From Ipomoea triloba (taxonomy: Eukaryota > Streptophyta > Magnoliopsida > Solanales > Convolvulaceae): a stretch of 64,000 nt of DNA. The notes beneath the pieces were generated by a model, which saw nothing but the letters and a program-made list of their open reading frames with translations, was not told where the DNA came from and searched no databases. This document shows, one piece after another, positions 35,546 to 47,232 of this stretch. Location: positions 2,917,869-2,981,868 of the forward strand of contig NC_044925.1 of NCBI RefSeq assembly GCF_003576645.1, given 5' to 3'. The translations under genes and the position numbers were made by a program. Position 1 is the first letter of the stretch, and each line of letters starts with the position of its first letter.

Positions 35546-37390
35546 TATACATACAAGAGCAAATCATTTAACTATACAATTACATAACTGTCCTTATCAA
35601 TTGTTTTAAACTGAAAGGTTATCTTTGATATTATTCACATCGGAATTATTTCGTCATTTTATTAAAAATCATGGTCCGGTAAAGAACTGAAAAGTCAAAA
35701 CAGTCATAAATAAAGGGTTAGTTCATGTTCAACAAAGCCGCTATTGATCCAAACCAAACCATCCATCCTTGGTTGTTGGGAACTTTAATGGCTTCATTAA
35801 AACAACGCCTCCCACCTTCTTCTTCCCAACAATTAATACACTATTCCCAACACCCACTCTGATTCCTTTTCTATGCGACCACACAATTCCGTTATTTTTA
35901 CACCCAATTAATTAAAATAAAAAAATTATTATTATTTTGAATAACGAGAGAAATTCACCAATCACGAGGTAAATCAATTTATGAATTATGATCCTACTTG
36001 ATAAATGACTAAAAAGAAATAAATCATCACCTTACACTCTTATGTCTGCACGAACTCAACTCACTAGTTCAGTAGACAGTATTTGAGAGACACTTTATGT
36101 TGTTATAGTTGATTGACATAAATAAAGAAGATCAATAAGCCGTTAAAAATTAGTTGTACCTTATGTTTTGATAAAATTATTGAATAAATTGAAATTTAAT
36201 TTATCAAATTAATTTTATGAAATTATGTTTTGATTAATTCAGCCATTCAGGTAGTTAGCTAAATTATTCGATTCATTATATATGATACCATTTACAAAAA
36301 AAAAAAATAATATTTTTTTAGTTAAACCACAGGTGTTCTCAGTAGACTTATAGAAATATATTTTAACATCTTATTTATTATTAATTTAGTAAATTTTAAA
36401 ATTGTTAATATGAATGAAAATTTTCAAAATCTACGACCGTTAATAGAATTAATTAAGTTAATGGTTAATTGAAATAATTTCGGTTAAAGCCCTATGTTTA
36501 TGTATAATTTAATCTGGATTGTAATAATATTATAATAAATGCTAGGGAAAAATGATAAGTGTATTTTGTAATGTTAAAATTCTTGGTGTATACTTTAATT
36601 TTTTGGAATGAAAATTAAACTTGAAATCTCAGTGATGTCATTACACATTTACATTAAAAAATACTTGGTTTAATTTTATTGAACAATGAAATAAATAAAA
36701 AAAATTTACCAATAGGGGCATGCTATGCTAACAAGGGGTAATAATAGAGTAAAGTGAAAAGAAGTGAATATTATTTTATAATATGTCAAAAATATGAAGT
36801 GAAATAAGAATGGATATTAAAATAAGAGAATTTTTAATTGGACAAACCAAAAAAAAAAAAATAGAAATAATTAATGAGAATAGAATAATAGTGTTGTTTA
36901 AGGTTGGAAACATTGCATGCGTAATGTATTGGGCCCGCAAAAGGACAAATGAGCTTTTCCTTAGTCAACCCTTCAATGTATTATGGGAATCATACATTCT
37001 ACATCTGGACTTTTGAACCTTTTTTTTCTTCTTACTCTGCCCTCTCGATTAACTGCTTCATAAAGGTAAAAGGAATAGTAAGTCAACAATATATAAAAAG
37101 AAATGGATTTTATCCCCCCTCCCCTACTTTTTTTTAAAAAAAAATTTTTTAACACTCATTTCTTAATTCGTCCCATAAATATTTTTTTTTTAACAAGCAA
37201 CACTTCACTTTTTGGGTAGATGAAAAGAAATACTCGCAAAAATCAACTCACGTTACTTATAGTTGTCCGATTCCTTTGAGGTCATGACGTGAGAAACTTC
37301 GCAAAAATCAGCCTAAGTTGTTTATATTTGATCGATTCAAATTAAAAAAGTTAAAATATTATGAGGATCACTTATAATTTTATGATTATT
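35546..37390. other. AT-rich intergenic DNA, nothing recognised
   Basis: Short open frames (36.8-37.2 kb) overlap on both strands without similarity to known proteins. Confidence 0.5.
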
Positions 37391-37396
37391 AAATCA

Positions 37397-37520
37397 GCTT
37401 GGTTAGCGTGAGTGGCCGTGCAGTCTTGTCCCTTGGAGAGGTTAAGAATTTGAACACCCTCTCGTGTGAAAAAATCAATCTGACCAACACTTTATCTCTT
37501 AATTGAGCCCGTCTCGGTGC
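37397..37520 (+). mobile_element. SINE-like sequence
   Basis: TTGGTTAGCGTGAGTGGCCG (box-A-like), GGTTAAGAATTTGAACACCC (box-B-like) and a GCCCGTCTCGGTGCAAACGA body. No duplication was confirmed; the class is inferred from promoter spacing. Confidence 0.4.
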
Positions 37521-37859
37521 AAACGAGGATTAGTATGAATACACACCATTTTTTTTTATTAAACTCTAACTCATGACTTTTTGTATAGGCCGGAGCCATA
37601 TATTTGAAGAGGGGAAGAAAATGAATGGACAAGAATTAGGATAGTACAATCCGTCATAGGAAGGCAAAGGTCATTTTCACGAGGGCTGCCCAGAATTTGC
37701 TAAGGGGGAAATAAATGGGAAAAACAACAATAAGAAAAACACAATAAAAAACAAAAGAAAAGGAAATATTTACAAATAAAAAAAGAAAAAGAAGAAGAAG
37801 AAATATGGAATACTGTAGAAATGGTTGAAAATTGAGTGATGAAATGGAGAAGAAATAAT

Positions 37860-38246
37860 AATTATTAATTAATAAATACCAAGTATACAACCACCCCAAA
37901 CGCTTCCCCTGTTCTTTACCATTTTCTCCAAACTTCTTCCTTTTTCATATCTTTCTTCATCTTCTCACGCGGATTTACAATTAATTATATGTGTACATAT
38001 TCAATTCAATTCACGCACTCAAAAATATTGGTTTTAATTTCCTTAAATAGCGCAAAAAAGGGTCGCCATTAATTTTCCAACTCGTCTTCTTCTCCGGGAT
38101 TCCGAAGATTTTTTTCTTCAGAGGATTTTCGGGTTCGCGAATTCTTGAGAGGATTTTTGGGTTTGCGAATTCTTGAGAGAGAGAGAGGGATAAAGGCCGA
38201 AGCTTTTTTGGTCTAGAGAGAGAAAGAGGCGTTGGGTTGACTTTGA
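37860..38246 (+). promoter_or_regulatory. PUB17 promoter/5' leader with a 28-bp duplication
   Basis: The leader contains GAGGATTTTCGGGTTCGCGA-ATTCTT duplicated with period 28 at 38121-38177, followed by (GA)n at 38174-38188 and 38214-38226. No upstream ATG in a credible coding context was identified. Core promoter elements could not be fixed. Confidence 0.4.
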
Positions 38247-40415
38247 ATGGCGTCCGCGGCTATATTCTCGTCGCTGCGGCGGCGGCGGTCGCCGTCGCTG
38301 GAGGCGTTCTTGGCGCCGCTGGATCTGACGGATTGGGCGCTGGTGGAGACGCTGGCGGCGTTGGCAACGGAGCTGATTTCGTCGTTTTCCGGCAAGGAGG
38401 GGCCGGCGTATCAGCGGAAGAACTCCAAATCTCTCCTCCGGAAAATACAGATTTTCTCCGTCGCCATGGAATGCCTTAGAGAAAACAGAGCTTCTTCTTC
38501 TTCGAGGTTTCCTTCTACTGCTTTTCTGTGCTTTAAAGAGCTGTACCTTCTGCTGTACCGCTCCAAAATCCTGCTTGATTATTGTGTACAGTCCAGTAAA
38601 CTCTGGCTTTTGCTGCAAAACCACTCTATTTCGGGTCATTTCCATGATCTGAACCAAGAAATTTCCACCCTTTTGGATGTTTTGCCAATTAATGGATTGA
38701 ATTTGCCTGATGATGTTAGGGAACAAGTAGTTTTGTTACAGAAACAATCCAAAAAATCCAAACTTTTTATTGATGAGAATGATGAGTTGTTGAGGTTGAA
38801 GTTGTATGAATTCTTGGATGAGTTTGAGAACGGGAAAATCCCGGATTCTCTCGAGCTATACTCGTTCTTTGTGGAGAAATTGGAGATTCGTGACGCGAGG
38901 AGCTGCAGGGTGGAAATTGAGTTCTTAGAGGAGCAGATTGTGAACCATGAAGGGGATATTGATCCCACAGCCTCTGTGCTTAATGGATTCGTGGCAATGG
39001 CGAGATATTCCCGGTTCTTGCTGTTTGGATTCGATGAGGATGATGTAGAGTTTGGGGTTGGAAGGCATAGTAATAAGAACCCGAGTAAGGGTTTAATTTC
39101 TCAAGAAATCGCTGAGACGTTTGTTTCGGTGCCAAAGGATTTTTGCTGTCCGATTTCGTTGGATTTGATGAGGGATCCGGTGATTGTATCCACCGGACAG
39201 ACGTATGACCGGGCTTCCATCTTGAGGTGGATGGAGGAGGGTCATTGTAATTGTCCAAAGACGGGGCAAATGCTTGTTCATACTCGTCTCGTGCCCAATA
39301 GGGCTCTCAAGAATTTGATTATGCAGTGGTGTGCTGCTCATAAAATCCCGTATGATCTGCCAGAGCCGGGAGAGTCGTGTAGTGAAGGTTTTGCAGCGGT
39401 GTCGCCTGGCAAGGCGACATTCGAGGCTAATAAAGCCACAGCAGCTCATCTAATAAAACAGCTAGAAGATGGGACGCAGAATGCAAAAACTATTGCTGCT
39501 CGGGAGATTAGGTTGTTAGCGAAAACTGGAAAGGAAAATCGAGCTTATATAGCTGAGGTTGGGGCGATTCATCATCTGAAAGATCTGCTTTCTTCTCCCG
39601 ATGCGGTCGCACAAGAGAATTCTGTGACTGCAATGCTTAATTTGTCAATCTACGAAAAGAATAAAAGCCGAATTATGGACGAAATAGGGTGTCTAGAATT
39701 GATAGTTGGAGTTCTAAGGTTTGGGCACACATCAGAGGCTAGGGAAAACGCTGCAGCAACGTTATTCAGCCTCTCCGCGGTTCATGACTACAAGAAAAGG
39801 ATCGCAGAACAAGATGGCGGGGTAGAAGCATTGGCGGGGCTGTTGAGAGAAGGGTCGTTGAGAGGGAAAAAGGATGCGGTGACAGCTCTATTCAATTTAT
39901 CTACTCACACGGAGAACTGCGTGAGAATGATAGATTCCGGAGCTGTCAACGCGTTAGTCGGGGCGTTGGGATGCGAAGGCGTGGCCGAAGAAGCAGCCGG
40001 TGCGTTGGCACTGATCGTCAGGCAGCCAATCGGGGCAGCCGCAGTTGGGAAGGAAGAAACAGCGGTAGCAGGGCTAATCGGGATGATGAGATGCGGGACG
40101 CCTAAAGGGAAAGAGAACGCAGTTGCAGCGTTGCTCGAGCTGTGTCGAAGTGGCGGGGAGGCTGCAACCGAGAGGGTGTTAAAGGCGCCCGCCTTGGCGG
40201 GATTGCTCCAGTCGCTGCTCTTCACCGGGACAAAACGCGCACGGAGAAAAGCAGCGTCGCTCGCCCGGGTTTTCCAGCGGTGTGAACACGCCTCGATGCA
40301 CTATGGCGGGCTGGGCGTAGGATATGCATTCGCAGGAAACTCGGCCAACACTAGAGACACAACTTTTGCCAGTGATGTCTCAGTGCAAATGTCCATTTCT
40401 GTGCCAGTATTATAA
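38247..40415 (+). CDS. PUB17: U-box E3 ubiquitin ligase PUB17-type (U-box + ARM repeats)
   Basis: Intronless, 722 residues, full length for the PUB17/ACRE276 group (Arabidopsis PUB17 is close to 730). Layout: U-box N-terminal domain about 1-270 (family start MASAAIFSSLRRRRSPSLEA); U-box about 294-368 with VPKDFCCPISLDLM..DPVIVSTGQTYDR..CPKTGQ..PNRALKNLI; armadillo repeats about 410-690 with EIRLLAKTGKENR, AVTAMLNLSIY-type and ENAAATLFSLSAVH units; and a C-terminus ending in the SVPVL seen in relatives. U-box ligases recruit E2 to ubiquitinate ARM-bound substrates. PUB17 and tobacco ACRE276 act positively in defence-associated cell death. All U-box structural residues appear present. GC content is higher than the flanks, as expected for coding sequence. 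Orthology to PUB17 rather than a close paralog is likely but not proven. Confidence 0.96.
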   Translation: MASAAIFSSLRRRRSPSLEAFLAPLDLTDWALVETLAALATELISSFSGKEGPAYQRKNSKSLLRKIQIFSVAMECLRENRASSSSRFPSTAFLCFKELYLLLYRSKILLDYCVQSSKLWLLLQNHSISGHFHDLNQEISTLLDVLPINGLNLPDDVREQVVLLQKQSKKSKLFIDENDELLRLKLYEFLDEFENGKIPDSLELYSFFVEKLEIRDARSCRVEIEFLEEQIVNHEGDIDPTASVLNGFVAMARYSRFLLFGFDEDDVEFGVGRHSNKNPSKGLISQEIAETFVSVPKDFCCPISLDLMRDPVIVSTGQTYDRASILRWMEEGHCNCPKTGQMLVHTRLVPNRALKNLIMQWCAAHKIPYDLPEPGESCSEGFAAVSPGKATFEANKATAAHLIKQLEDGTQNAKTIAAREIRLLAKTGKENRAYIAEVGAIHHLKDLLSSPDAVAQENSVTAMLNLSIYEKNKSRIMDEIGCLELIVGVLRFGHTSEARENAAATLFSLSAVHDYKKRIAEQDGGVEALAGLLREGSLRGKKDAVTALFNLSTHTENCVRMIDSGAVNALVGALGCEGVAEEAAGALALIVRQPIGAAAVGKEETAVAGLIGMMRCGTPKGKENAVAALLELCRSGGEAATERVLKAPALAGLLQSLLFTGTKRARRKAASLARVFQRCEHASMHYGGLGVGYAFAGNSANTRDTTFASDVSVQMSISVPVL

Positions 40416-40767
40416 TGGTAACCATCCATCATCTGTTGTTCTCCCCTCCATTATGTAACCTTTTTTTGTTTGTAATACTCAAAAAATTCTTTTATTGATC
40501 TATAAATGCCACAAAATAAAAAGATTAGAAATGCCATACATCAACTTCAAAGACTATTGTGTTCTTAGCAATTAGGCTTTTGTGTTGGGGGTGAAATATC
40601 ATCATATAATGGAGTTTTAATGCTTTGTTTGTTGCAAGGCTCATAGGAAATCATAGGCAGTGATAATGCAACTTGGTACTTGCCATAGTTTATGAATCCT
40701 TATATTTTACCCAATTTTTATATTGTTCTAATACATGCCTTCTCGTAAGATACGACTAATTCAACAA
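40416..40767 (+). other. PUB17 3' UTR and downstream DNA
   Basis: AATAAA-like signals occur (for example in CACAAAATAAAAAG near 40514), but the cleavage site is undetermined. Confidence 0.35.
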
Positions 40768-41055
40768 AGTCAGTTGAGCTATATTCATAACAGCTCTCGA
40801 GAGACAAGACTAATTCAGTAAGGTCAGTTGAACTTTATTTGGAACGGAGCATCTCTTTCAAAAGTCAGTTGAGCTATATTCGTAACAGCTCTCGAGAGAC
40901 AAGACTAATTCAGTAAGGTCAGTTGAACTTTATTCGGAACAGAGCATCTCTTTCAAAAGTCAGTTGAGCTATATTCATAACAGCTCTCAAGAGACAAGAC
41001 TAATTCAGTAAGGTCAATTGAACTTTATTCAGAACAGAACATCTCTTTTAAAATA
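40768..41055. repeat. Three-copy tandem repeat, unit about 97 bp
   Basis: Units near 40768, 40863 and 40961 read AGTCAGTTGAGCTATATTC-TAACAGCTCTCGAGAGACAA-GACTAATTCAGTAAGGTCA-GTTGAACTTTATTCGGAACA-GAGCATCTCTTTCAAA with high identity. The array starts about 350 bp after the PUB17 stop codon, so it could lie in or near its 3' end. Confidence 0.85.
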
Positions 41056-41429
41056 AGACTAATTCAGTCAAGTTTGTCGTTTTCAGAAGGCGGTGTTGGA
41101 TATTGTGTATAAGTTTCTCTTGCATACCATTTCTAAGTTTCTCTTGCTAATGTCGGCAGACCATTTCTTGGTGAATTTGTCTAAGTTCATTCAAGTTGAT
41201 GAGGATGACTAGTAAGTAATAATGCCTAAAATAAGTATTAGAAAGTTTCTGGATATCATTTTTAATTAAGTGGTCAATGCGCCTAATATTCTGATCTCAG
41301 CTATGGAGATTAAAAAGCATAAACAAAGATTAATGGCTGGCATGAAATCGCATTATGATGTATTTGTTTATATGTATTAAATCTTGTATCATTGTACTTT
41401 TTCTAAAAGTTAATTCTATTTGTTTAGCA

Positions 41430-41690
41430 TATACGGAGTATATAATATATACACATAAATGCGCAATTTAACTATTAACTTAGATTTTTAGTTGAAATGA
41501 AACACATGCTTTAATTCGATATTAGAGGATCCATGTTAAAGGTTATGGGTTTGAATCAAAAGTAATCAATCCACACACGTGAAGGAGCGTGTTGAGCATA
41601 TATATATGTGTGTGTGTGTGTGAAATTGAACTATTAGCTTAGACTTTTAATTGAAATGAAGCACATGCTTCAGTTCTATTATCGTCTATT
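41430..41690 (+). repeat. Dispersed repeat (GTGTTGAGCATATGA family)
   Basis: Has ATAAATGCGCAATTTAACTA, TTTTTAGTTGAAATGAAACA-CATGCTTTAATTCG, GTGAAGGAGCGTGTTGAGC and a (TG)n run, then starts again with AACTATTAGCTTAGAC and CATGCTTCAG. Same order as 4085-4560. Confidence 0.55.
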
Positions 41691-41989
41691 TGGTTCACAG
41701 AAAAAATATTTTTTCACAAATTTTTTTTTAAAAAAAAACATATACATTTTTTTGAATTTAAGAAAAAATAGATTTTGCCTTTTGGTCGATGGTAGAATTT
41801 ATTCTATGGAAAATGAATTCTTCATTTGGTTTTTTATTTTTCACACTTTTTTGAGAGAAAAGATACACATGAATTTTTATATTATCATTGGATATCTTTA
41901 TTACGTAGAGACATTTAAATGTTTATACTAATTATTCCATCGACTTATTTCTCATCCACCAAACATAGAGCCAATAATTTGTAGCCCGT

Positions 41990-42185
41990 ATGGGCTGCTC
42001 AGTTGGTCACAGGGATGAAGTTTGAGAACAATGATCCGAGATTGAGTTTCACCAACGGCAGTGTGGGAGCAACCCCTCTCAAAGTGAGAGGCATTCCTTA
42101 TGCGCAGTAAGTAAATGTCTAACCTCTGTGTTCAGCTGAGTTACCATAATTTACATTCTCTCATATATTTTATCAGGTTGAGGCG
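41990..42185 (+). mobile_element. SINE-like retroposon
   Basis: GTATGGGCTGCTCAGTTGGT (box-A-like), GATCCGAGATTGAGTTTCAC (box-B-like), GCAGTGTGGGAGCAACCCC and a terminal GGTTGAGGCGTGAGAGG. Its head, with GCTCAGTTGG and the downstream CAGTGT-GGG-CA-CCC words, resembles the retroposon at 50469-50635. Confidence 0.5.
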
Positions 42186-42189
42186 TGAG

Positions 42190-42865
42190 AGGCCCTTGGA
42201 GTTAGGGATTTAACATTTTAGTAAGAATAATCTGTTGGCCAACCACCAAATTTTGACTTTCAGGAGTAAAGTTGTAATTTCCATATGTTGGTGTTTTAAA
42301 GTCTTCATTAATTTGTTTAAATTTTAAAGCAGTCAAAATCAAATTTAATGTGTGGTAAGAATATAAAATGTGAAGTCTAATTTTGACTTTTAATCCATGA
42401 ATCATTTAAAATAACTAAACTAATTATGAAAGTTTTAAGGCTCCACGTAAGAAAATTACAACTTCACCATTAAATTTGATCCTAACTCCTAACAGATTTG
42501 TAGCGTAAGATTGAATTCAAAAGATTTTCAATAGTCAACCAAATATAATTGATTTTGAAGTCGATAATCAAACATGAAAAAACTTACTAATTGAAGGAGT
42601 TTTAGTGGAATTAATTATTTCAGTTAATTTACCTTTAAAACTTATTTCAAAGTCACATTATATGATGTTCTATGTTTCTAAAAGTAGAGATGATAGACAA
42701 CATGTGATACATTAGTAATAAAATAAAATAAGAACACCAAGCATATGTTTGAATCAACTACTCATAGGATATCAACATTGACCACTTCCTAGTAGTGGGT
42801 TGCTCTAACATCTGAGACTAGATTACTGGTAACAATGAAATAAATGTTCTTCTCGTGTTGTTTTT
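42190..42865. other. AT-rich intergenic DNA, nothing recognised
   Basis: No feature could be supported. Confidence 0.5.
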
Positions 42866-42869
42866 CATT

Positions 42870-43005
42870 GTGTTGGGTATATGATATATATAAATATAAA
42901 TGTGTAATCCAACTATCCGTCTTTTAGTTGATATGAATTACATGTTTCAATTTAGTATTAGAATCAGCCTCATGCCAAATTACAAGTGAGAGGGGCGTGT
43001 TTCAG
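42870..43005 (+). repeat. Dispersed repeat (GTGTTGAGCATATGA family), partial
   Basis: GTGTTGGGTATATGATATAT, AAATGTGTAATCCAACTAT, CTTTTAGTTGATATGAATTA, CATGTTTCAATTTAGTATTA and GAGAGGGGCGTGTT occur in the same order as at 4085 and 41430. Confidence 0.5.
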
Positions 43006-43033
43006 GGACACATCTGACTAGTATACAAAAGAA

Positions 43034-43400
43034 TATAGTAATGGGCTAATCTTTTGAGCACAACTTATATGATTGATCAATCTAAAGTAAGGTTAATAGT
43101 CTCCTTCGCTGGTAGTCGCGGTGTACTAGTGTTCGAGTCGTATTGCAGCCTTCTAGGGACTAGTCTTTTAAGCACAACTTATATGATTGATCAATCTAAA
43201 AGTAAGGTTAATAGTCTGCTTCGCAGGTAATCGCAGTGTATTTGTTGTCTGAGTCCTATTGCCGCCTTCTAGGGATTGATCTATGACCACAACTTATATG
43301 ATTGAACAATCTAAAGTAAGATTAATAGTTTGCTTTGCTGGTAGTCACGGTATACTTGTATCCAAGTCCTACTGTCGCCTTCTAAGGACTGATCTAATGA
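43034..43400. repeat. Three-copy tandem repeat, unit about 119 bp
   Basis: Units share GCACAACTTATATGATTGAT-CAATCTAAAGTAAGGTTAAT-AGTCTGCTTCGCTGGTAGTC-CCTATTGCCGCCTTCTAGGG-ACTGATCT. Divergence of roughly 10-15% between copies by eye. Non-coding. Confidence 0.8.
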
Positions 43401-44385
43401 TGTTGAAACTCATCTTGAGAGGAATTCTCGAGTTTGGAGTGCAAATCTTTTACGAAGTAATATAGTGATGGGCTAATGGTAAATAAAGGAAGTCAAGTTG
43501 GTGTTGGTTCTTAGAGGATGGTGGGAAGAAAAAAAAAAGCATTTTCTTCTTTAAAATGATGGTGTCTGCGCCAATTGGTATTCCAGAAAGCTGATACCAT
43601 CCATTGTTTTGTTTACTATATATAAATATATGGTATCCAACTTCACTATATACTTATAGTATATGATATTTGATGATTTTGCTTTGCCTTTCTTTTTGAG
43701 CAATCTTCTTCTGCATTATGGTTCGTTGACCTATCATTATCGGCGTGTATTAGACTAAAGCAATAATATATAATCAGTGACTCCACTAAAGAGCATCATC
43801 CTTAGCTTTTTCTTGATGGCATTGAAATGATAGCCTGGTGTTGTGGTGGTGGTGCCGGTGGTGGCTAGTGTGGTATTTTGAAGATGAATACTTTATCATG
43901 TGGGATAAAGTGTAGTATATATTACTATATTTGTATATATTACTATATAAGTGTACTGAATTATGGATAAATTCAGTTGATAAAAACTTAACAGTTTAGA
44001 ACAATTGATAAGCTAATTGCGAATATAGTTTAGTTCTTCAATTTAAGTTGCATGGTGAAAAAAATTCCCACCTCAAAAACAAACAAACCAAGTTGGACCC
44101 CCTAGTGGGTAGAAGGGAGTGGTGGTGGGGAGGGAAATTCTTGTTCTCTTTTATCAATTAGATAAATACAGCCTATATAAACCCAACAGTTTGAAACAAT
44201 CGATAACCGACCCGCCAATATAAAGTAGGATGACCAATTCTTGAGCATATGCACCACATTAAGAGGTTTTGCGCTAGAGCTTTTCTCGATTAGTGTCAAG
44301 TGTATGGGCATAATTCGGACTAGAAGATGTAGTACATGAAATTTGTAAGTTAGACCAGAAAAATATTGTACAAAAACCATCGAAA
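43401..44385. other. AT-rich intergenic DNA, nothing recognised
   Basis: Includes a GGTGGTGGTG stretch near 43840; no gene is supported. Confidence 0.5.
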
Positions 44386-44387
44386 GT

Positions 44388-44473
44388 GTTTACCCAGTGC
44401 ACGCCCTCAGATAGTGGTTGCGGGTTTCTCTCGTCACTCAAAATAAAAATTTATTTAAAAAAAAAAAAAAAAA
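44388..44473 (+). mobile_element. Short retroposon with poly(A) tail and imperfect TSD
   Basis: The body CAGTGCACGCCCTCAGATAG-TGGTTGCGGGTTTCTCTCG ends in poly(A), and ACCATCGAAAGTG before it is echoed by ACCATCTAAAGTTG after it. Relatives are at 60970-61010 (AATGCACACCC..GTGACCGTGAGTTTCTCG) and about 59510-59560. Confidence 0.55.
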
Positions 44474-45044
44474 AAACCATCTAAAGTTGCAAGCTGGAAA
44501 CATAAGAATGAATAGCATGGGACTAATGTGACAAATAGCTTTTTCACATCTTGCAAACTTGTAGGGGCCTGAGAAAACTTCTTGGGTGGGTGCTCACTGT
44601 CTCAAACAAAACCAAACCTGACAGATTTATTAGTGTAACTTCTAATGAAAAGAATAATTCTTCAACCAATTCAATGCTTTGCAATTCCAAGCAGGAAAAA
44701 TTCAATCAATCAACATAAATTAGACGTAAAATTAGCACGATATATATATATGTCATCATCTTTGACACCAAGAACCCATTTCTCTAGATAATGCAAATAC
44801 CTTCACCACTTTGAGTCCCCCATTCTCAAATGGAATTTCAAAGCTCCTAAGCAATGCTGTTTCAGAACATATTCACCTATAAGAATCAACTATAAGCATT
44901 GTGAAAAGCATAATGGTATTAATGATTCAATATCTCTATCTACTCCCTGATTTTAAAAAGTTTCTCTCTGGTATGCAGCACATAGATGCAGAAAATTAAA
45001 ACAGAATATGCGTTTCCGAAAAGAATATTACATAACCAACCAAA

Positions 45045-46283
45045 TCAGGTTTTCTCGGCTTGAGTAAGATGTCCTGGCTGTTCTGTAAGGCTATTTACAT
45101 TATTCTTGTTCCACCAAAATTTTGCAAGGTCAACTGGTTTTCTTTCACTTTTTTTGCCATCATAATCTTTCCTTTCTGACTGTACCTCCAGTGGATCAGT
45201 TGAGCCAGGATTCTCAGTAAGAAACTGCTCCCAGAACACATCGTTTACTCGGGTTGGCACATTTGTTTCTGCTTGCTCTTTCGTGGGAATTTTGGGAGCA
45301 TTAGGCTCTGAATTGACATCAATTCTAGAAGTGTTAGCTCCAATTTCCCTGCTTAGCTGTGTGGATGGGCTACCAGCACAACTTGTAGATTCGTCCACTT
45401 CTAGTGCTGAATTCAGTTGGATCCCGGTTTGACAAACAGCTTGTAACGTATTCTCCCAGAAGATCACAGAAGACTCCAACTGATCTAACCATTCTCCATT
45501 TACAAAAGAAGTTGAAACCGAATTTTCTCTAGTCGAAATTTGTGAAGAGCTTTCTTGATTATAGTCCATGTAATTGTTTCCTGGCAACCTTCTCTTTCTA
45601 TCGGGTAATCCCAATCGAGGCACGAGACCTATAGCAAGCTCTGATTTATCCAACATTCGAGACAAAGTGGATAACATGCTCTTGTGGCGTTGCTCTACTT
45701 GCTGCGCCCGTTCAGACAGCCCTTGCATTTGGAACGCAAATCCTCGTTGGTCCTCTTCGTGTCGTTTTAGTTCCAACTGAAGTGACTCCTTATCACTCTT
45801 TAGCTTCTCGATATCATCCTTGTACCCTCGCCTTTCGGATTCATTCAATGCAGAAGAATGAAGATTCTTCGCGGAATGACTGTGAACTGGCTTGCGCCTA
45901 TGGATGTTCTTCAAACGGTGAGGGTGACCTCTAACAAAGTCCTCATTCGAAAATTCCCATTGCTCGGGATCAACTTTCTTGAATCCCTGGTTAACAAGAA
46001 AGTAAACGGTTTCAGTATAGAATCAAGATCACAAACCTAGGACTAAAATACTAAATGATTATCTTACATAAGTATTCAGCTGTCTGATAAAACTCGAGAA
46101 GTTGCTGTGTTTGAAGTATTTAGGCAACAAATCCCTGCAAAATTCCTGTGGGTTCTTGACAATGAAGCTCTTGTTGTTCTGACTCCAGGATACAATGGGG
46201 TCAGTGGAGGGATCATCCACCATTTCATACGTCTTCGCAAGGAAAGGAGGCAACGCATTGGCGCTATAACAAGCATCATCCAT
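45045..46283 (-). CDS. HSFA4: Class A4 heat-shock transcription factor
   Basis: Two coding exons, 46068-46283 and 45045-45986, split by an 81-bp intron at the conserved position inside the DNA-binding domain (..QLNTY / [10 protein letters not shown]..); the product is 385 residues. The ATG at 46281-46283 ([20 protein letters not shown]) fits the class A4 N-terminus. Domains: HSF DNA-binding domain about 10-100; HR-A/B coiled coil about 122-186 with the extended class-A insert; basic NLS RKRR at 202-205; AHA1 ([15 protein letters not shown]) at 229-243; AHA2 ([13 protein letters not shown]) from 311; and a conserved tail [21 protein letters not shown] motifs mark a transcriptional activator binding heat-shock elements; class A4 factors act in heat and oxidative-stress responses. 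No defects. A4a versus A4c is not resolved. Confidence 0.95.
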
Positions 46284-46522
46284 TGTATGGTGAACTTGAA
46301 GTGTTGAGCAGAGGCCGATAAAGGCCAAGTCTAGCCCCTGATGGCTGAGGGATTGTTGGGCAGAGGTCGGTCAAGGGTAAAAATCAAGTCCAACACCCAA
46401 CGTCTCGAAAATGTGTGGCGGTCTCTGAAGAAATAAAGTTGCGCCTTTGCCAGTTATAGCTTCCTAACATGAAGTCCCTTCAATACAATCCAGGCCTCAA
46501 ACTATAAACTCCAAGATTAAAC

Positions 46523-47232
46523 CTGAAAGCACACCATCACAATCAGCATATGCAGCCCAGCCAGGAATTCTTGAAACCATTTCTTAACCTGCTTATATGC
46601 ACCAACCAAACCAATTTCACATTGCAGTAAGATCAATCATCAACACCAGCTTCTATTCACTCCCAGAATTAAACAACACTGATCTGGGGTTCTTTTTGTG
46701 TTCTCAAAACCCCAATGAAACTTCAAGTTAGAATCAATAAAATGTCAAACCTTCTAATAGATTCCAGAAATAACACCCAGCTAAGCAACAGCCTGGGACA
46801 GTCACTTCCAGTAGCTATAATTCAGTAAGTCAATTCCAAGATTCCCATTTCCCAGTGTCTACCACTACACATATAAACTTTCCCCAATTATCAAACATTT
46901 GAAGAACCCTCATAAACAATTCAATAAACACGCAAATCCCGCCTCAATTCCCTCCTGAAACCAATCAATTCCCCCTCTTTATCACCCAAAACCTTTCAAT
47001 TACTGACATACCCAATAACATCAACATTCCCACAAGCACAAAATCTCCTAATTTCTTGTGTTCATCCAGCCCAACAACAGCCTATAATTAAAAAAAAAAA
47101 AAAAAGTATAAGAAGAAGAAAAAGAAAAGATATTTCTGGCCAAACCCATAGCGCCAATGTCGTTAAAGTTGTCGTCTTTTCCGTTCTCTACGAGTAAAAG
47201 CATCAAACTCTGCACTATACATATACACATAC
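46523..47232 (-). other. Probable 5' UTR intron of HSFA4
   Basis: On the minus strand, CGTCAG/GTATGTG at 47233/47232 is a good donor and TGTGCTTTCAG/GTTTAATC at 46523/46522 a good acceptor, giving a 710-bp leader intron. Transcription would then begin upstream of 47233, within about the 200 bp before the LINE remnant. Inference from splice motifs only. Confidence 0.5.

Noticed and set aside
38118..38726. 202-residue minus-strand frame rich in Arg/Gln
   Set aside because: Antisense of the PUB17 coding region; low complexity from a GC-rich reading phase.
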